Positions 1 to 9,530 of a stretch of 64,000 nucleotides of DNA are shown here, in pieces. Origin of the DNA: DASPHG01 sp963748315. GTDB lineage: Bacteria; Actinomycetota; Thermoleophilia; Solirubrobacterales; Thermoleophilaceae. Location of the stretch: assembly GCA_963748315.1 (NCBI GenBank), contig CAVVIK010000003.1, positions 1 through 64,000 of the forward strand. Direction: 5' to 3'. The notes below the pieces were generated by a model. It was given only the letters and a program-made list of their open reading frames with translations. It was not told the origin of the DNA and searched no databases. Each line of letters begins with the position of its first letter. Position 1 is the first letter of the stretch. Both the position numbers and the translations under genes were made by a program.

Positions 1-35
1 TTCTGTCGTGTACCTCTTCGAACAGACGTATTGCT
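1..35 (+). other. Degraded nanopore adapter remnant at window start
   Basis: The bases TGTAC at 9-13, TTCG at 17-20 and the exact decamer ACGTATTGCT at 26-35 occur in the order and orientation of the Oxford Nanopore ligation adapter top strand, with small indels between them. The insert (first gene fragment) begins directly after the terminal GCT, as it would in an untrimmed read. The adapter sequence is known to me from established library chemistry; identity here is by eye. A biological sequence with this partial match is possible, but the second adapter at 18350-18423 makes the artefact reading much stronger. Confidence 0.75.
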
Positions 36-353
36 GCATCCCGACACTCCCAGGGCCGACCGTCGTGAGCATCCGGTTCCAGGTGAGGTCGTCCACGACA
101 CCCGTCGGCTTCAGGCCGTGCGTCTGCTGGAACCCCACCACGCCGGACCGTGTCGCCGTCCCGAAGACGCCGTCGAAGGTCATCGGGTAGCCGAACGAGA
201 TCAGCAGCGCCTGGATCGCCCGCACTCGGAACCCCGGTCGCCGAGGCTCTGCGTCGGGTAGCGGACGGTCAAGGCCGCCGCGCCGGTCGCGGTGACCGCG
301 ATGGCCAGGCACGCCAGGAAGAGCGGAGCGAGGAGTCGCCGGCGGATGCGCAT
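36..353 (-). CDS. Secreted peptidoglycan-binding domain protein, C-terminus cut, one frameshift
   Basis: The protein starts at ATG 351-353 with MRIRRRLLAPLFLACLAIAVTA, a clear signal peptide ending near GAAA. After a frameshift near position 235 the chain reads VRAIQALLISFGYPMTFDGVFGTAT, then VGFQQTHGLKPTGVVDDLTW. This is the repeat pattern of the PF01471 peptidoglycan-binding fold (RAIQ-LL, DGVFG, FQ--GL--TG). The protein is probably exported and anchors to cell wall. The 3' end runs into the adapter remnant at 35, so any catalytic domain beyond the binding domain is lost. No partner genes point to a more specific role. Confidence 0.6.
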
Positions 354-404
354 CGGGCTCAGGGTACCCGCCGACCGCGAACGCGCCCAGTCAACGGACG
401 GGCC

Positions 405-1305
405 AGCCGGCGTCGGTACGTGTGGCGGGTCCGCACCGGCTCGTTGACTGGTCAGGCTCGCGACTTCGACGGCGCGAGTCACGGCCTCGCGTCACGGCGG
501 CCGGGTCGGCCAGTTCGGCCCGCCCGAGACCCGCTCGATCCAGCGGGCCAGGAAGGCGCCACCGAACGCGTCGCCGCTCCCGACGGTGTCCACGACGGCG
601 ACCTCGGGCACCGGGAACTCCACCTCGAACGAGCGACCGAAGGCCCACACCGGACGGGCTCCGTCGGTCAGCAGGACGACGCTCGGGCGGGCGGCGAGCA
701 GGTCCGCGCCGCGTCGACCGCCGGTCGCGTCGGCGCCAGGTAGGCCAGATCGTCGCCGCTCACCTTCACGACGTCGGCTCGAGCCAGGACCGTCGCCAGG
801 CGGGCGAGGTATCCATCCCGGTCCGTGATGACCGCGGGCCGGCAGTTCGGATCCACCATGAGGAGCGTCGGGTCGGCCAGCGGGCCACGCCCGCCGCCAA
901 GGCGGACGCCATCGGCTCGAGGACGAGGCCGAGCGTGCCGATGTGCACGGCGTCCGGCGCGCTCGGACCGCGGCCAGGACGTCGTCGAGTCCCAGGCCCG
1001 GTGCCGACGTCTCGGCGGTGTGGAACCGGTAGGTTGCCGCGCCGGACGCGTCCAGTTCGGCGACGGCCAGGGTGGTGGGCGCCTCGGTCGACGGCCAGGG
1101 TCACGTCCACGCCGTCCGCCTGGAGCTCGTCTCGAAGCATCGCGCCGAAGCGATCCGTGGACAGCCGTCCGACGAAGGCGACCTCGCCGCCGAGCCGTCC
1201 GATCGTCCGAGCCGTATTGAAGGGACCGCCGCCGGCGACCGCGGTCAGACGGAGGTCGGGGTGCAGGATGAGGTCGATGAGGGCCTCGCCCGCGACGACG
1301 ATCAT
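405..1305 (-). CDS. PfkB-family carbohydrate kinase (fructokinase-like), several frameshifts
   Basis: The start is ATG 1303-1305 (MIVVAGEALIDLI). The first PfkB signature is GGGPFNTARTIGRLGG, followed by AFVGRLSTDRFGAMLRDEL. The second signature with the catalytic Asp is DTVGSGDAFGGAF, found in another frame near 550-590. The C-terminus reads GRAELADPAAVTRAVEVAS. The expected reaction is ATP-dependent phosphorylation of a sugar such as fructose. The start overlaps the MFS exporter stop as ATGA, so the two are translationally coupled and belong to one operon with the MerR gene. At least four indels break the frame, so the exact stop is uncertain. Confidence 0.75.
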
Positions 1306-2580
1306 GCGATCGCGGGCGCGCTCACGGGTCTGACGCTGGCCTCGGAGCCACAGGCCGGCGGCGATCCCGACCAGGCCGGACAGGACGCCACCGATGGCGA
1401 TCGCGACCGGCGACCCCGAACGCCGAGCGCGATGGCGCCCATCGCAGGCCGCCGACCGGGGCCGAGCTCGCGAAGATCGTCGTGTAGACGCTCATCACCC
1501 GACCGCGCAGGTCGTCGGGGACGGCGAGCTGGATCGTGGCGTTGGCGGTGGCGGCCATCGGGATGCCGCCGTAGCCCGATGAGGACCATGAGGACGCAGC
1601 GGCGACCGGCGTACGCCCGTGAACGCCGCCAGGGCGACCGAGCCGATGCCCAGGATCATCGCGCCGGTCGCGATGCCGGCTCGGCGCGCGGCTTGCCCGG
1701 AACGCGAGCGCGCAGCGCGGCGACGAGCGAGCCGACACCGGACGCGGCCATGAGGAACCCGTAGCCGGCCGCGCCGCTGTGCCAGGTCGTCCGCGGCGAA
1801 GGCCGGGATGAGGACGTTGAAGTTCATGCCGAACGTCGCGACGCCGCCCACGACGAGCACGGCCAGCAGGACGACCGGCGTGTGGCGGACGTAGCGCAGG
1901 CCCTCGACGAGGTTCGTCGCATGACGGCGCTCGACCGAGACCGGGCCGAGCGATCCGCGGTGGGCGTGCAGCTCGTCTCGTCGACGCATCAGCAGAGCGC
2001 GACGATGACCGCGAGGAAGCTGAAGGCGTTGATCGACGAAGGCGGCGCCGACGCCGAACGCGCCGATCGTCAGGCCGGCGAGGGCCGGTCCGATGATCCG
2101 CGGGCGCCGTTGAACATCGCCGAGTTGAGCGCGACGGCGTTGCCGACGTCCTCGCGACCGACCAGCTCGATGGCGAAGGACTGGCGGACGGGCATGTCGA
2201 CCGCGTTGGCGCAGCCCGAGCAGGATCGCCAGGATCAGGATCATCCAGACCTCGACGAGGCCGGTGATCGTCAGGACGGCGAGGATCGACGCGCGAGGAC
2301 CATCATCACGACCTGGGTGCCGACCAGGGTCTGCGCGCTTGGGCAGGGCGTCCGCGGCGACGCCGGCGAACAGGCCCAGGATCATGACCGGCATGAACTG
2401 GGCCGCGGCCACGATGCCGAGCCAGATCGGGTCGCCGGTCAGCTCGAGGACGAGCCACGCCTGGGCGACCTGCTGCATCCACGTCCCGACGAGCGAGACG
2501 GCCTGGCCGCCGAAGAACAGCCGGTAGTTGCGATGGCGGAATGCGCGTCGTGCCGCGCTCGCGCGTCGCCGCGGCCGCAT
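1302..2580 (-). CDS. MFS transporter (EntS/MFS_3-like exporter), frameshifted
   Basis: The start ATG 2578-2580 gives MRPRRRASAARRAFRHRNYRLFF, then GQAVSLVGTWMQQVAQAWLV, the typical first helix of MFS_3 exporters (enterobactin exporter EntS family). Later segments include GIVAAAQFMPVMILGLFAGVAAD, LVEGLRYVRHTPVVLLAVLVVG and DDLRGRVMSVYTTIFASSAPVGGL. The C-terminus GLVGIAAGLWLRGQRQTRERA follows in another frame, and the stop TGA at 1302-1304 overlaps the kinase ATG. It should be a 12-helix proton-driven exporter of small molecules. It follows the MerR regulator by 20 bp, which suggests a drug-responsive unit. Substrate is unknown; five or more indels are present. Confidence 0.75.
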
Positions 2581-2600
2581 GGCCGAAGGATCGCGCCGGA

Positions 2601-3103
2601 TCACGGCTCGCGCGCTCCGGGTGCGGCGGCGGGCCGCCGTCGAGCTCGGCGAGGTGCTGGTCGAGGTGTGGGCCGGCGCGTCTCTCGCCTCGGCGATCAT
2701 CGTCGCGAGACGCGCGGCCTTGGCCTCGAGGGTCGCGATCTGACCTCGACCCGGGCTCGCGCATCGAGGATCAGCGACCGCCGCTCGTCGGGGTCCTGGG
2801 TCGTCTTGAGCCGCTCGCGGTTGCGCTCGCGGGCGGTTCGTCCTCGAGCAGCTGGCCGATCTGCGCCAGGGAGAACCCGGCATCGTCGCGCAGGCTCTTG
2901 ATGAACCGCAGGCGCTCGAGGTCGCTCGCGTCGTACAGGCGATAGGCGCCATCCGATCGCGCGGCCGGCTCGAGGAGCCCGATCTCTTCGTAGTAGCGGA
3001 TCGCGCGGGTCGTCAGGCCGGTCTCGGCGGCGACCTCCTGGATCCGAGGAGCGGGGCGGCCGGCAGCGTCGGGCGCGGCGTCAGTGGGCGTGGGCAGGGT
3101 CAT
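2601..3103 (-). CDS. MerR-family transcriptional regulator, frameshift in C-terminal half
   Basis: MTLPTPTDAAPDAAGRPAPR is followed by a classic MerR winged helix: RIQEVAAETGLTTRAIRYYEEIGLLEPAARSDGAYRLYDASDLERLRFIKSLRDDAGFSLAQIGQLLEDE. A frameshift near 2825 moves the coiled dimerisation helix to another frame (RSLILDARARVEGQIATLEAKAARLATMIAEA). No metal-binding cysteines are visible, which argues for an organic-ligand sensor rather than a metal sensor. It is the first gene of the operon MerR - MFS - PfkB, so it most likely controls the exporter. The stop TGA at 2601-2603 is reached after one more frame correction. Confidence 0.8.
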
Positions 3104-3183
3104 CTCCCCCCAACGCTACCACAACCTTAACGTTAACGTGAAGGTCAGGCATCGCATGGCGCCGGCGTGACCAGTCCCTGGGC

Positions 3184-4161
3184 TCAGTCCAGCGTGAAGT
3201 CGTCCGGATCGGAGTAGCGGCCGGAGCGCTGGAACTCGATCTGCATCAGCACGTCGTTGAGCAACGACGAGGCCCCGAACCGGAACCAGTCCGGCGACAT
3301 CCAGCGCGGCCCGAGGGTCTCGTACAGGACGACGAGGTACTGGATCGCCTCCTTGGCCGTGCGGATCCCGCCGGCGGGCTTCATGCCGACCTGGCGGCCG
3401 GTCGCGCGCTCGAAGTCGCGGATCGCTTCGAGCATGACGAGCGTGACCGGCAGCGTCGCGGCCGGCGTGACTTTGCCGGTCGACGTCTTGATGAAGTCGG
3501 CGCCGGCGGCCATCGCGAGGACGCTGGCGCGGCGGACGTTGTCGTACGTCTCGAGCTCGCCGGTCTCGAGGATGACCTTGAGGTGCGCCTCGCCGGAGGC
3601 CTCCTTGACGTCGACGATCTCGTCGAAGACGTCGGCGTAGTCGCCGGACAGGAAGGCCCGCGGTCGATGACCATGTCGATCTCGTCGGCGCCGGCCTCGA
3701 CGGCGGCGCGGGTCTCGGCGAGCTTGATGTCGCGGAAGTCTGGCCCGACGGGAAGCCGGTCGCGACGCTGGCGACCTTGACGGTCGGCCGCTGCAGCGCG
3801 TCCTTCGCCTCGGCGACCAGGGCCGGGTAGACGCAGACCGCCGCGACGGACGGGATCGTCGGGTCGCCCGGCTGCGGGCGCACGCCTTGAAGCACAGCGC
3901 CCGGACCTTGCCGGGCGTGTCCTTCCCTTCGAGCGTGGTCAGGTCGATCATCCGGATCGCCAGGTCGAGCGCCCACATCTTCGACGCCTTCTTGATCGAC
4001 CGCCGCTTGAGCGCGTCGACCCGCTCCTCGACGCCGACCTGGTCGACCGACGTCACCCGGCCGAGCAGATTCCCGAGCGGTCCGGGGCGCCGATCCCACG
4101 CACGGACAAGCTCGTTCGCGCGCTCGCGGGCAGGGCTGTCGGGGCGTCTCGTGGCAGTCAT
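3184..4161 (-). CDS. deoC: Deoxyribose-phosphate aldolase
   Basis: The long-type DeoC is about 325 residues. It catalyses reversible cleavage of 2-deoxyribose 5-phosphate to glyceraldehyde 3-phosphate and acetaldehyde in nucleoside catabolism. The Schiff-base lysine lies in GADFIKTSTGKVTPAATLP and the second catalytic lysine in VGMKPAGGIRTAKEAI. The N-terminal extension (KASKMWALDLAIRMIDLTTLEGKDTPGKVRALC) is usual for long actinobacterial/Chloroflexota forms. The C-terminus is FRFGASSLLNDVLMQIEFQRSGRYSDPDDFTLD. Indels near 3665, 3735 and 3880 break the middle. ATG 4159-4161 is chosen; an in-frame start at 4179 would add six residues. It stands alone, with no other deo genes adjacent. Confidence 0.88.
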   Translation of the reverse strand: MTATRRPDSPARERANELVRAWDRRPGPLGNLLGRVTSVDQVGVEERVDALKRRSIKKASKMWALDLAIRMIDLTTLEGKDTPGKVRALCFKACARSRATRRSRPSRRSASTRPWSPRRRTRCSGRPSRSPASRPASRRARLPRHQARRDPRRRRGRRRRDRHGHRPRAFLSGDYADVFDEIVDVKEASGEAHLKVILETGELETYDNVRRASVLAMAAGADFIKTSTGKVTPAATLPVTLVMLEAIRDFERATGRQVGMKPAGGIRTAKEAIQYLVVLYETLGPRWMSPDWFRFGASSLLNDVLMQIEFQRSGRYSDPDDFTLD

Positions 4162-4237
4162 GGGAGCGAGAGGATACACCGCTCGTTCGCGAGCGCCAGC
4201 GGTGGCTGGCCGGCGAGCGATGCCCGCCGGCCGTTGG

Positions 4238-4862
4238 TCAGGTCGGGGCGTCGGTGTCCGACGTCTGGGCGTCGTCGGCGAGCAGCCGGTACAGGCTGCG
4301 CCGGGCGTCGCTCAGGATCGTCGCGGCCGCCTCGATGGTGGCCGGCGAGCCGACCCGAGTGACCTGCATGGCGGCGATGCCGAGCTCGCGCGTGAGCCCG
4401 CGCAGGTCGCCGTCGCGTTCGCGGCCACCGGTCCAGGCGCCGTCACCGGTCTGGGCGGGGATTGGTCGCCGCGGCGCTACGGCCGGCGTCGGTCAGCTGG
4501 AACGTTCGGCGACCGTCGATCTCGTCGACGCTCACGAGCTGCTCGTCCTCGAGCTGCTGGAGAGTCGGATAGACGGAGCCCGCGCTCGGGCGCCAGCGGC
4601 CGCCGCTGCGGGCCTCGAGCTCCTGCATGACCTGGTACCCGTGCATCGGCCGTTCGGCCAGGAGGCTCAGGATCGCCGCGCGCAGGGCGCCTCGACGGGC
4701 CTGGGGTCGGAGGCCGCGCGGCCGCTCGGCGTGATCGCCGCGATGCCGGCCGCGGCCGTGGCCATGGGGATGGGCGCCCTCGCCGTCATGGCCGGGCGCG
4801 TCGTTGTGTCGATGGCGGCGCATGCCGCGGATCGACGAGTGGGTGGGATGTCCGAAGGACAA
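4238..4862 (-). CDS. PadR-family transcriptional regulator with His/Gly-rich N-terminal extension
   Basis: The winged-helix core reads ALRAAILSLLAERPMHGYQVMQELEARSGGRWRPSAGSVYPTLQQLEDEQLVSVDEIDGRRTFQLTDAGR, a textbook PadR N-domain. The C-terminal helical part (LGIAAMQVTRVG, ATILSDARRSLYRLLADDAQTSDTDAPT) lies in other frames because of indels near 4420-4460. The N-terminal 55 residues are rich in His, Gly and Arg and could bind metal; this is inference. TTG at 4860-4862 is chosen because AAAGGAG lies about 10 bases upstream. A perfect palindrome upstream is a likely autoregulatory site. The S51 peptidase gene is divergent. Confidence 0.8.
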
Positions 4863-4915
4863 GGGTGGGTGCTCCTTTCGAGCTGGTTGTAAGTTCGCGC
4901 TTCATTGCGCACTAT

Positions 4916-4929
4916 CACGATATATCGTG
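4916..4929. promoter_or_regulatory. Perfect 14-bp palindrome, candidate PadR operator
   Basis: CACGATATATCGTG is a perfect inverted repeat in the gap between the divergent PadR regulator and the S51 peptidase gene. AT-rich ATAT-centred dyads are typical of PadR-type operators, and the site lies about 55 bases upstream of the regulator start. It is the most AT-rich spot in the neighbourhood. Binding by the adjacent regulator is inferred from position and symmetry. Confidence 0.6.
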
Positions 4930-5016
4930 TTGTATCGAATGTCAAGCTGGGTCGATGGCGGGGATACTTGCGATCCGACGCACGTCCAAAGTCCGCCCGA
5001 CCGCCGAGGAGGCACC

Positions 5017-5679
5017 TTGAAGCTCTTGCTCACGTCGGGCGGCGTCACGAACCCGAGCATCCACTCGGCGCTCGTGCAGCTCTCGGCAAGCCGATCGCCG
5101 AGAGCCACGCCTCTGCGTCCCGACGGCGCAGTGGGGGCACCCGATGTGCGGTCCGACGTCGGTGCGGGGCTTGGTGGCCGCTGAGCCCGACGTGGCAGCA
5201 CTTCACCGGCCTGGGCTGGGCGTCGCTCGGTGTCCTCGAGCTCACCGCACTACCCACCATCGACGCGGAGCGATGGGTGCCCTGGGTCCGGGAGGCCGAC
5301 GCGCTCCTGGTCGACGGCGGCGACGCGACGTACCTGTGCCACTGGATGCGGGAGTCCGGGCTGGCCGACCTGCTGCCGTCACTGCCCGACACGGTCTGGG
5401 TGGGGGTGAGCGCCGGAAGCATGGTGATGACGCCGCGGATCGGCGCGTACTTCGTCGAGTGGCCCTCGGCGCCGGACGACCGGACGCTGGGGGTCGTCGA
5501 CTTCTCGATCTTCCCGCACCTGGACGCGTTCCCGACGAACACCCTGGCCGACGCCGAGCGATGGGCCGCCGACATCGGCGTCCCGGCCTACGCCATCGAC
5601 GAGACAGACGGCCATCAAGGTCGTCGACGGCGCCGTCGAGGGGTCATCTCAGGGACAGTGGAGGACGTTCGGGGCGTAG
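5017..5679 (+). CDS. Peptidase S51 family protein (peptidase E/cyanophycinase-like), frameshifted
   Basis: The start TTG 5017-5019 follows GAGGAGG by about five bases and gives KLLLTSGGVTNPSIHSALVQL, the usual S51 opening. The nucleophile elbow is VWVGVSAGSMVMTPRIG (Ser in GVSAGS). FPHLDAFPTNTLADAERWAADIGVPAYAIDE carries the expected histidine region. The C-terminus, restored by one base, is AIKVVDGAVEVISEGQWRTFGA. S51 enzymes are cytoplasmic serine peptidases acting on small Asp-containing peptides. The length of about 220 residues fits peptidase E. Indels near 5090-5150 and 5605 disrupt the frame. It is divergent from the PadR gene. Confidence 0.75.
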
Positions 5680-5739
5680 CGCATCTGAGTCGGGCTGTGG
5701 GCTGACTCGGCTCCGAGCGTCGTAGTGCGATACTGAGCC

Positions 5740-6424
5740 ATGCCAGTCCGCACGGTCATCGAACGCGGGCCCAAGGGCAAGCGGGCCGTGGCCTTCGCCG
5801 TCGACTGGCCAGGATGGAGCCGCGGCGCGAAGAGCGCCGAGCTCGCCCTGGAGACGCTCGAGTCGTATCGGGAGCGCTATCGGCCGGTCGCGGACCTCGC
5901 CGGGATGGCGCGCGAGTTCGATGCCGCCGGGCCCCTCGAGATCGTCGAGGACCGGGTCGGGACGGGCTCGACCGACTTCTGGGGCATCTCCTTCTCGCCA
6001 TCGGCGACCGAGCACGGTCCGATGGAGCGAGGCGGAGCTCGAGCGCAAGATCACGCTGCTGCGGGCCTGCTGGGCGTTCTTCGACGGCGTCGCGGCGCGG
6101 GTCTCGCCGGAGATGCGCAAGGGTCCGCGCGGGGGAGGGCGCGACCGCGACCGGATCATCCGCCACACCATCCGCAACGAGAGCGAGGACTTCGCGAAGC
6201 AGGTCGGGTTGCGGATCCCGGAGGAGGCGGCGCTGACCCCGGACGGCCTGCGGCAGCATCGGAAGGACTACGTCGCGGCGATGCGCGCGTACAACGCCGG
6301 CGAGGTCGAGCGGCGCATGCGGTCGTGGACGCTGCCGTTCCTCATCCGCCACTCCGCCTACCACACGCTCGACCACGCCTGGGAGATGGAGGACAAGGAC
6401 CTCTCCGCCGAGGACGGGGCCTGA
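5740..6424 (+). CDS. Conserved hypothetical protein, DinB-like C-terminal half, one frameshift
   Basis: MPVRTVIERGPKGKRAVAFAVDWPGWSRGAKSAELALETLESYRERY opens a protein of about 228 residues. A frameshift near 6025 links it to the second half, AELERKITLLRACWAFFDGVAARVS. The end, RSWTLPFLIRHSAYHTLDHAWEMEDKDLS, has the histidine-spaced helix seen in DinB/YfiT-type four-helix proteins. The first half resembles the small domain that often precedes them in Gram-positive bacteria. I do not recognise a specific family. No signal peptide or membrane helix is visible, so a cytoplasmic location is likely. The start ATG 5740 is the first in frame, and no operon partner is evident. Confidence 0.55.
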
Positions 6425-6552
6425 CCAAACCTTCCGTCGCCGACCGCCCGCGATGAACGGGCTTGGCCGAAACGCACGGATCCACCTAGTCCCGCGGCCC
6501 CGGTGATGCCGCCGATAGGTCAGCCGGGAGGCAGCCTGCGACCGCGCCGGAC

Positions 6553-8717
6553 CTAGCGGCCGCCGCGGACCTTGGGGAGCGGCGGCAGGCCGCGCTTGCC
6601 GTCGACCAGGAAGTGCCGGAACCAGCCCACTACGATCTCGAGGTTCTCGACCCGGCGGTACGGCGTCCCCGAGCGGGTCAGCTCGTGGGTCTCCTCCGGG
6701 ACGCGCAGGAGCCGGACCGGCTGCTTGAGCGACCGCAGGACCGTGAACAGCGCCTCGGCCTGGCCGATCGTCGTCCGCAGGTCGCGCTCGCGAGTGCTGG
6801 ATGAGCAGCGGCGTCTGGATCCGGTCGGCGTAGGTGATCGGCGAGATCTCGCGGAAGTAGGCCGGGTCGTCCCACGGCGTCACGTCGAACTCGAGCTTGG
6901 CCCAGTCGCCGCCGCTGATGTCGCCGGTCAGGAACAGCATCGCCCATGTCGCTGACGCAGCGGCAGGTCATCGCCGCCCGGAACCGCTGGTCGTGGGCCG
7001 ACGATCCAGTTCGTGAGGTAGCCGCCGTACGAGCCGCCGGTCACGCCGAGGCGATCCGGGTCGGCCAGGCCGTCGGCGACGAGGGCGTCGACCCCGGCCA
7101 GCACGTCGCGCATCGGGCCCGGGCCCCAGTCGCGGATGGTTGGCGTCGTTGAACGCCTCGCCGTAGCCCTCGGAGCCGCGCGGGTTGCAGTAGAAGACGC
7201 CGATCCCGGCCGCGGCGAGGATCTGGAACTCCCAGATCGGCGACCAGCCGTAGAGCGTGTGCGGGCCGCCGTGGATCTCGGTCGACGAGCGGCGCGCGCG
7301 CCGGCTCCGTCGCCGGCCGCGGGATGAACCAGCCCTGGATGTCGCGACCGTCGACGGTGACGTGGCGCTCGCTGCGGCTCGCGCGAGCGCGAGGTCGCGA
7401 GCACGTCGTCGTTGAACGTGGTCAGACCGGTCGCGGGTTCGACCGGCACGCCGTCGCGGAGCCACAGGTCGGGCGGCTCGGTCGGCGTCGACCGCAGGTA
7501 GGCGATCGCGCAGCCGACGCGCCGACCCGCGCGCCGTGACCGCGGTCGCCACGCCGAGATGTAGTGGCGGCCCGTCCGTCATCCGCTCGAGCCGGCCGTC
7601 GGCCGACGGCGATGCGCCACAGCTCGTAGGCGCCCGTCGATCGGGGCCGTGAACGTGGAGCCAGCGCCCCGTCGGCGCGACGGGACAGGCGGGTCTCCTC
7701 GCCGCGCGTGACGTCGCTGTTCATCGCCGAGCCCGGCATCAGGTCGTGGCGTCGCCGACAGGTTCCGGCCGCCGTTCGGCGTCGCGTCCGATCCGTCCGC
7801 CGCGAACAGCCAGATGTCGTTGCGGCTGCCGGCTCCGGCCCTCGAACCGATGCCCGAGCGCCGCGATCGTCCGGCCGTCGGGCAGCCACGTCGGGCTGGC
7901 GAAGACCGAGCGCGGACCGCGCGGTGACGGCCGTGACCGCACCGGTCTCGACGTCGACGACGTGGATTCCGGTCGGCTGGAGACGCAGGTCGGCGTCGCG
8001 ATGGCGGTTCGACGCGAAGGCGATCCGCGTGCCGTCGGGCGACCACGCCGGCTCGGTGTCCGGCAGCCGGGCCGTCGGTCAGGCGGCGTCGCCTCGCCGG
8101 TCGCGACGTCGACCAGCCAGAGGTGCGGACCCGGTCGTAGATGAACCCGGTCCCGTTGAGCATGTAGTCGAGCCGGTCGATGAAGCGGTAGTCGGACGCG
8201 CGGCGGCGCCTCGCGGTCGGGCGTTCGCTCGAGCCCGCGCGGCGCTCGTCCTCCTGGCGGTCGCGCCGCGCGAGGTGCTGACGACGACGAGCCGCGTCCC
8301 GTCGGGCGACCATTCGAAGCCTCGACGCCGCGCGGCAGGTCGGTGAGGCGCCGCGCTTCGCCGCCGTCGAGCGGCAGCAGGTGGACCTGGTGCCGTCCTC
8401 GCGGTCGCTTCGATCGATCGGCGCGGCGATCGAGGCTCCTCCTCGACGATCGGAGCGGCGGTCCGAGATGAACGCGAGCGTCCGGCCGTCCGGCGAGAAG
8501 CGCGGATGCCGGTCGTGCGCGCACCGATGCGTCAGCTGGCGGGCTCGCCGCCGACCCGTCGGTCGGGACGAGCCACAGGGCGCTGGCGATAGCCATCGAA
8601 GCCCGGGCGCGACCGTCTGGAGCGTGACGACCGCGAGCCGGCCGTCGGGCGACAGGCGCGGCTCGGTCGGCGATCCGGAGCCGGATACAGGTCGTCGGGG
8701 CGGGGCGGACGCGGCAC
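6553..8717 (-). CDS. S9-family prolyl oligopeptidase/acylaminoacyl peptidase, many frameshifts
   Basis: GTG 8715-8717 follows GGAGG by six bases and gives PRPPRPDDLYRL, then EPRLSPDGRLAVVTLQ and a beta-propeller with repeated SPDG/WSPDG strands (for example DGSPTRIAF-like and AWSPDG elements spread over three frames). The C-terminal alpha/beta hydrolase is clear: EIHGGPHTLYGWSPIWEFQILAAAGIGVFYCNPRGSEGYGEAFN, nucleophile VTGGSYGGYLTNWIVG, catalytic Asp region LLIQHSREDLR and His in ETHEL. The total of about 720 residues is normal for S9 cytosolic peptidases. Ten or more indels cut it. It is convergent with the 5740 gene and divergent from the ligase-like gene. Confidence 0.8.
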
Positions 8718-8773
8718 GGGAACCTCCGGGCAGTCGGGACGACCGAAGTCTAGCGGGCTACCATCGGCCGACG

Positions 8774-9520
8774 ATGGCCGACCAGCTCTCGCTGCGCCTC
8801 GAGGCCGACCGGCTGCCCGATCTGCCGGACCTGCGGCCGATGCTCGCCGCGCCCGCTGCCGGCGCCGTTCGACTCGGACGAGCACCTGTTCGAGCCGTGG
8901 TGGGGCGGCGACGCGGGCGCTCGTGTCGATCGGCCCGGCCGACGCGGCCGGGAGCGGCGAGGTCGGATCGCGACGCCGACGGGCGCGACCTCACCGCGGC
9001 GCTCCCCGAGCTGGCCGGCACTGGCCGTCCGGGTCGCCGCACGGTCGGCGATCCTCGACGGGGAGCTGGTCGTCGTCGACGCCGCACGGCCGGGCCGATA
9101 CCGCGGAGCTGGAGCGGCGACTCGCCGGCGAGGCCGGCCGGCCGGCCGCGTTCCTCGCCTTCGACCTGCTCCATCTCGACGGGCGGTCGCTGCTGTCGCA
9201 GCCGCTCGTCCGACGACGCGAGGCGCTGCGGCGGGTCCTCCGGCCGGGCGACGAGGTCGTCGCGGTGCCGGCGATCGCGACGGAGGGCATCGCGCTGTTC
9301 GATGCGGTCGTGGCCCAGGGCATCGCCGGGATGCTGGCCCGCCAGCGGCAGGGCCCCTACCTGCCCGGGCGTCCGCAGCCGGCTGTGGCGGTTCATCCCG
9401 GCGGCCAGCCGGAGAGTCCCGTCGTCGAGGCGGAGCCGAGGACCGCCGGCCGCACCGACCGCGGCGACCGCGCCGGTCCTGGCGCTGATCAGCCGACTGC
9501 CCCTCGACGACGAGGCGTAG
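8774..9520 (+). CDS. ATP-dependent DNA-ligase-like protein lacking catalytic lysines
   Basis: After frame correction the chain reads LRPMLAAPLPAPFDSDEHLFEPWWGGDRALVSIG, then SAILDGELVVVDAHGRADTAELERRL, AFLAFDLLHLDGRSLLSQPLVRRREALRRVL and IALFDAVVAQGIAGMLARQRQGPYLPGVRSRLWRFIP. The order and spacing match the nucleotidyltransferase domain of LigD/LigC-type ligases (motifs I, III, IIIa, IV). However, motif I has W where the AMP-accepting lysine belongs, motif IV has R for K, and motif V lacks KxK. These are substitutions, so indel noise does not explain them easily. It is probably a catalytically dead or repurposed ligase fold. No OB-fold domain or Ku gene is nearby. Confidence 0.65.
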   Translation: MADQLSLRLEADRLPDLPDLRPMLAAPAAGAVRLGRAPVRAVVGRRRGRSCRSARPTRPGAARSDRDADGRDLTAALPELAGTGRPGRRTVGDPRRGAGRRRRRTAGPIPRSWSGDSPARPAGRPRSSPSTCSISTGGRCCRSRSSDDARRCGGSSGRATRSSRCRRSRRRASRCSMRSWPRASPGCWPASGRAPTCPGVRSRLWRFIPAASRRVPSSRRSRGPPAAPTAATAPVLALISRLPLDDEA

Positions 9521-9530
9521 GCCGGGCGAC

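Noticed and set aside
6425..6552. Possible small gene between the DinB-like and S9 peptidase genes
   Set aside because: The gap is short, no start with a ribosome-binding site is present and the genes are convergent.
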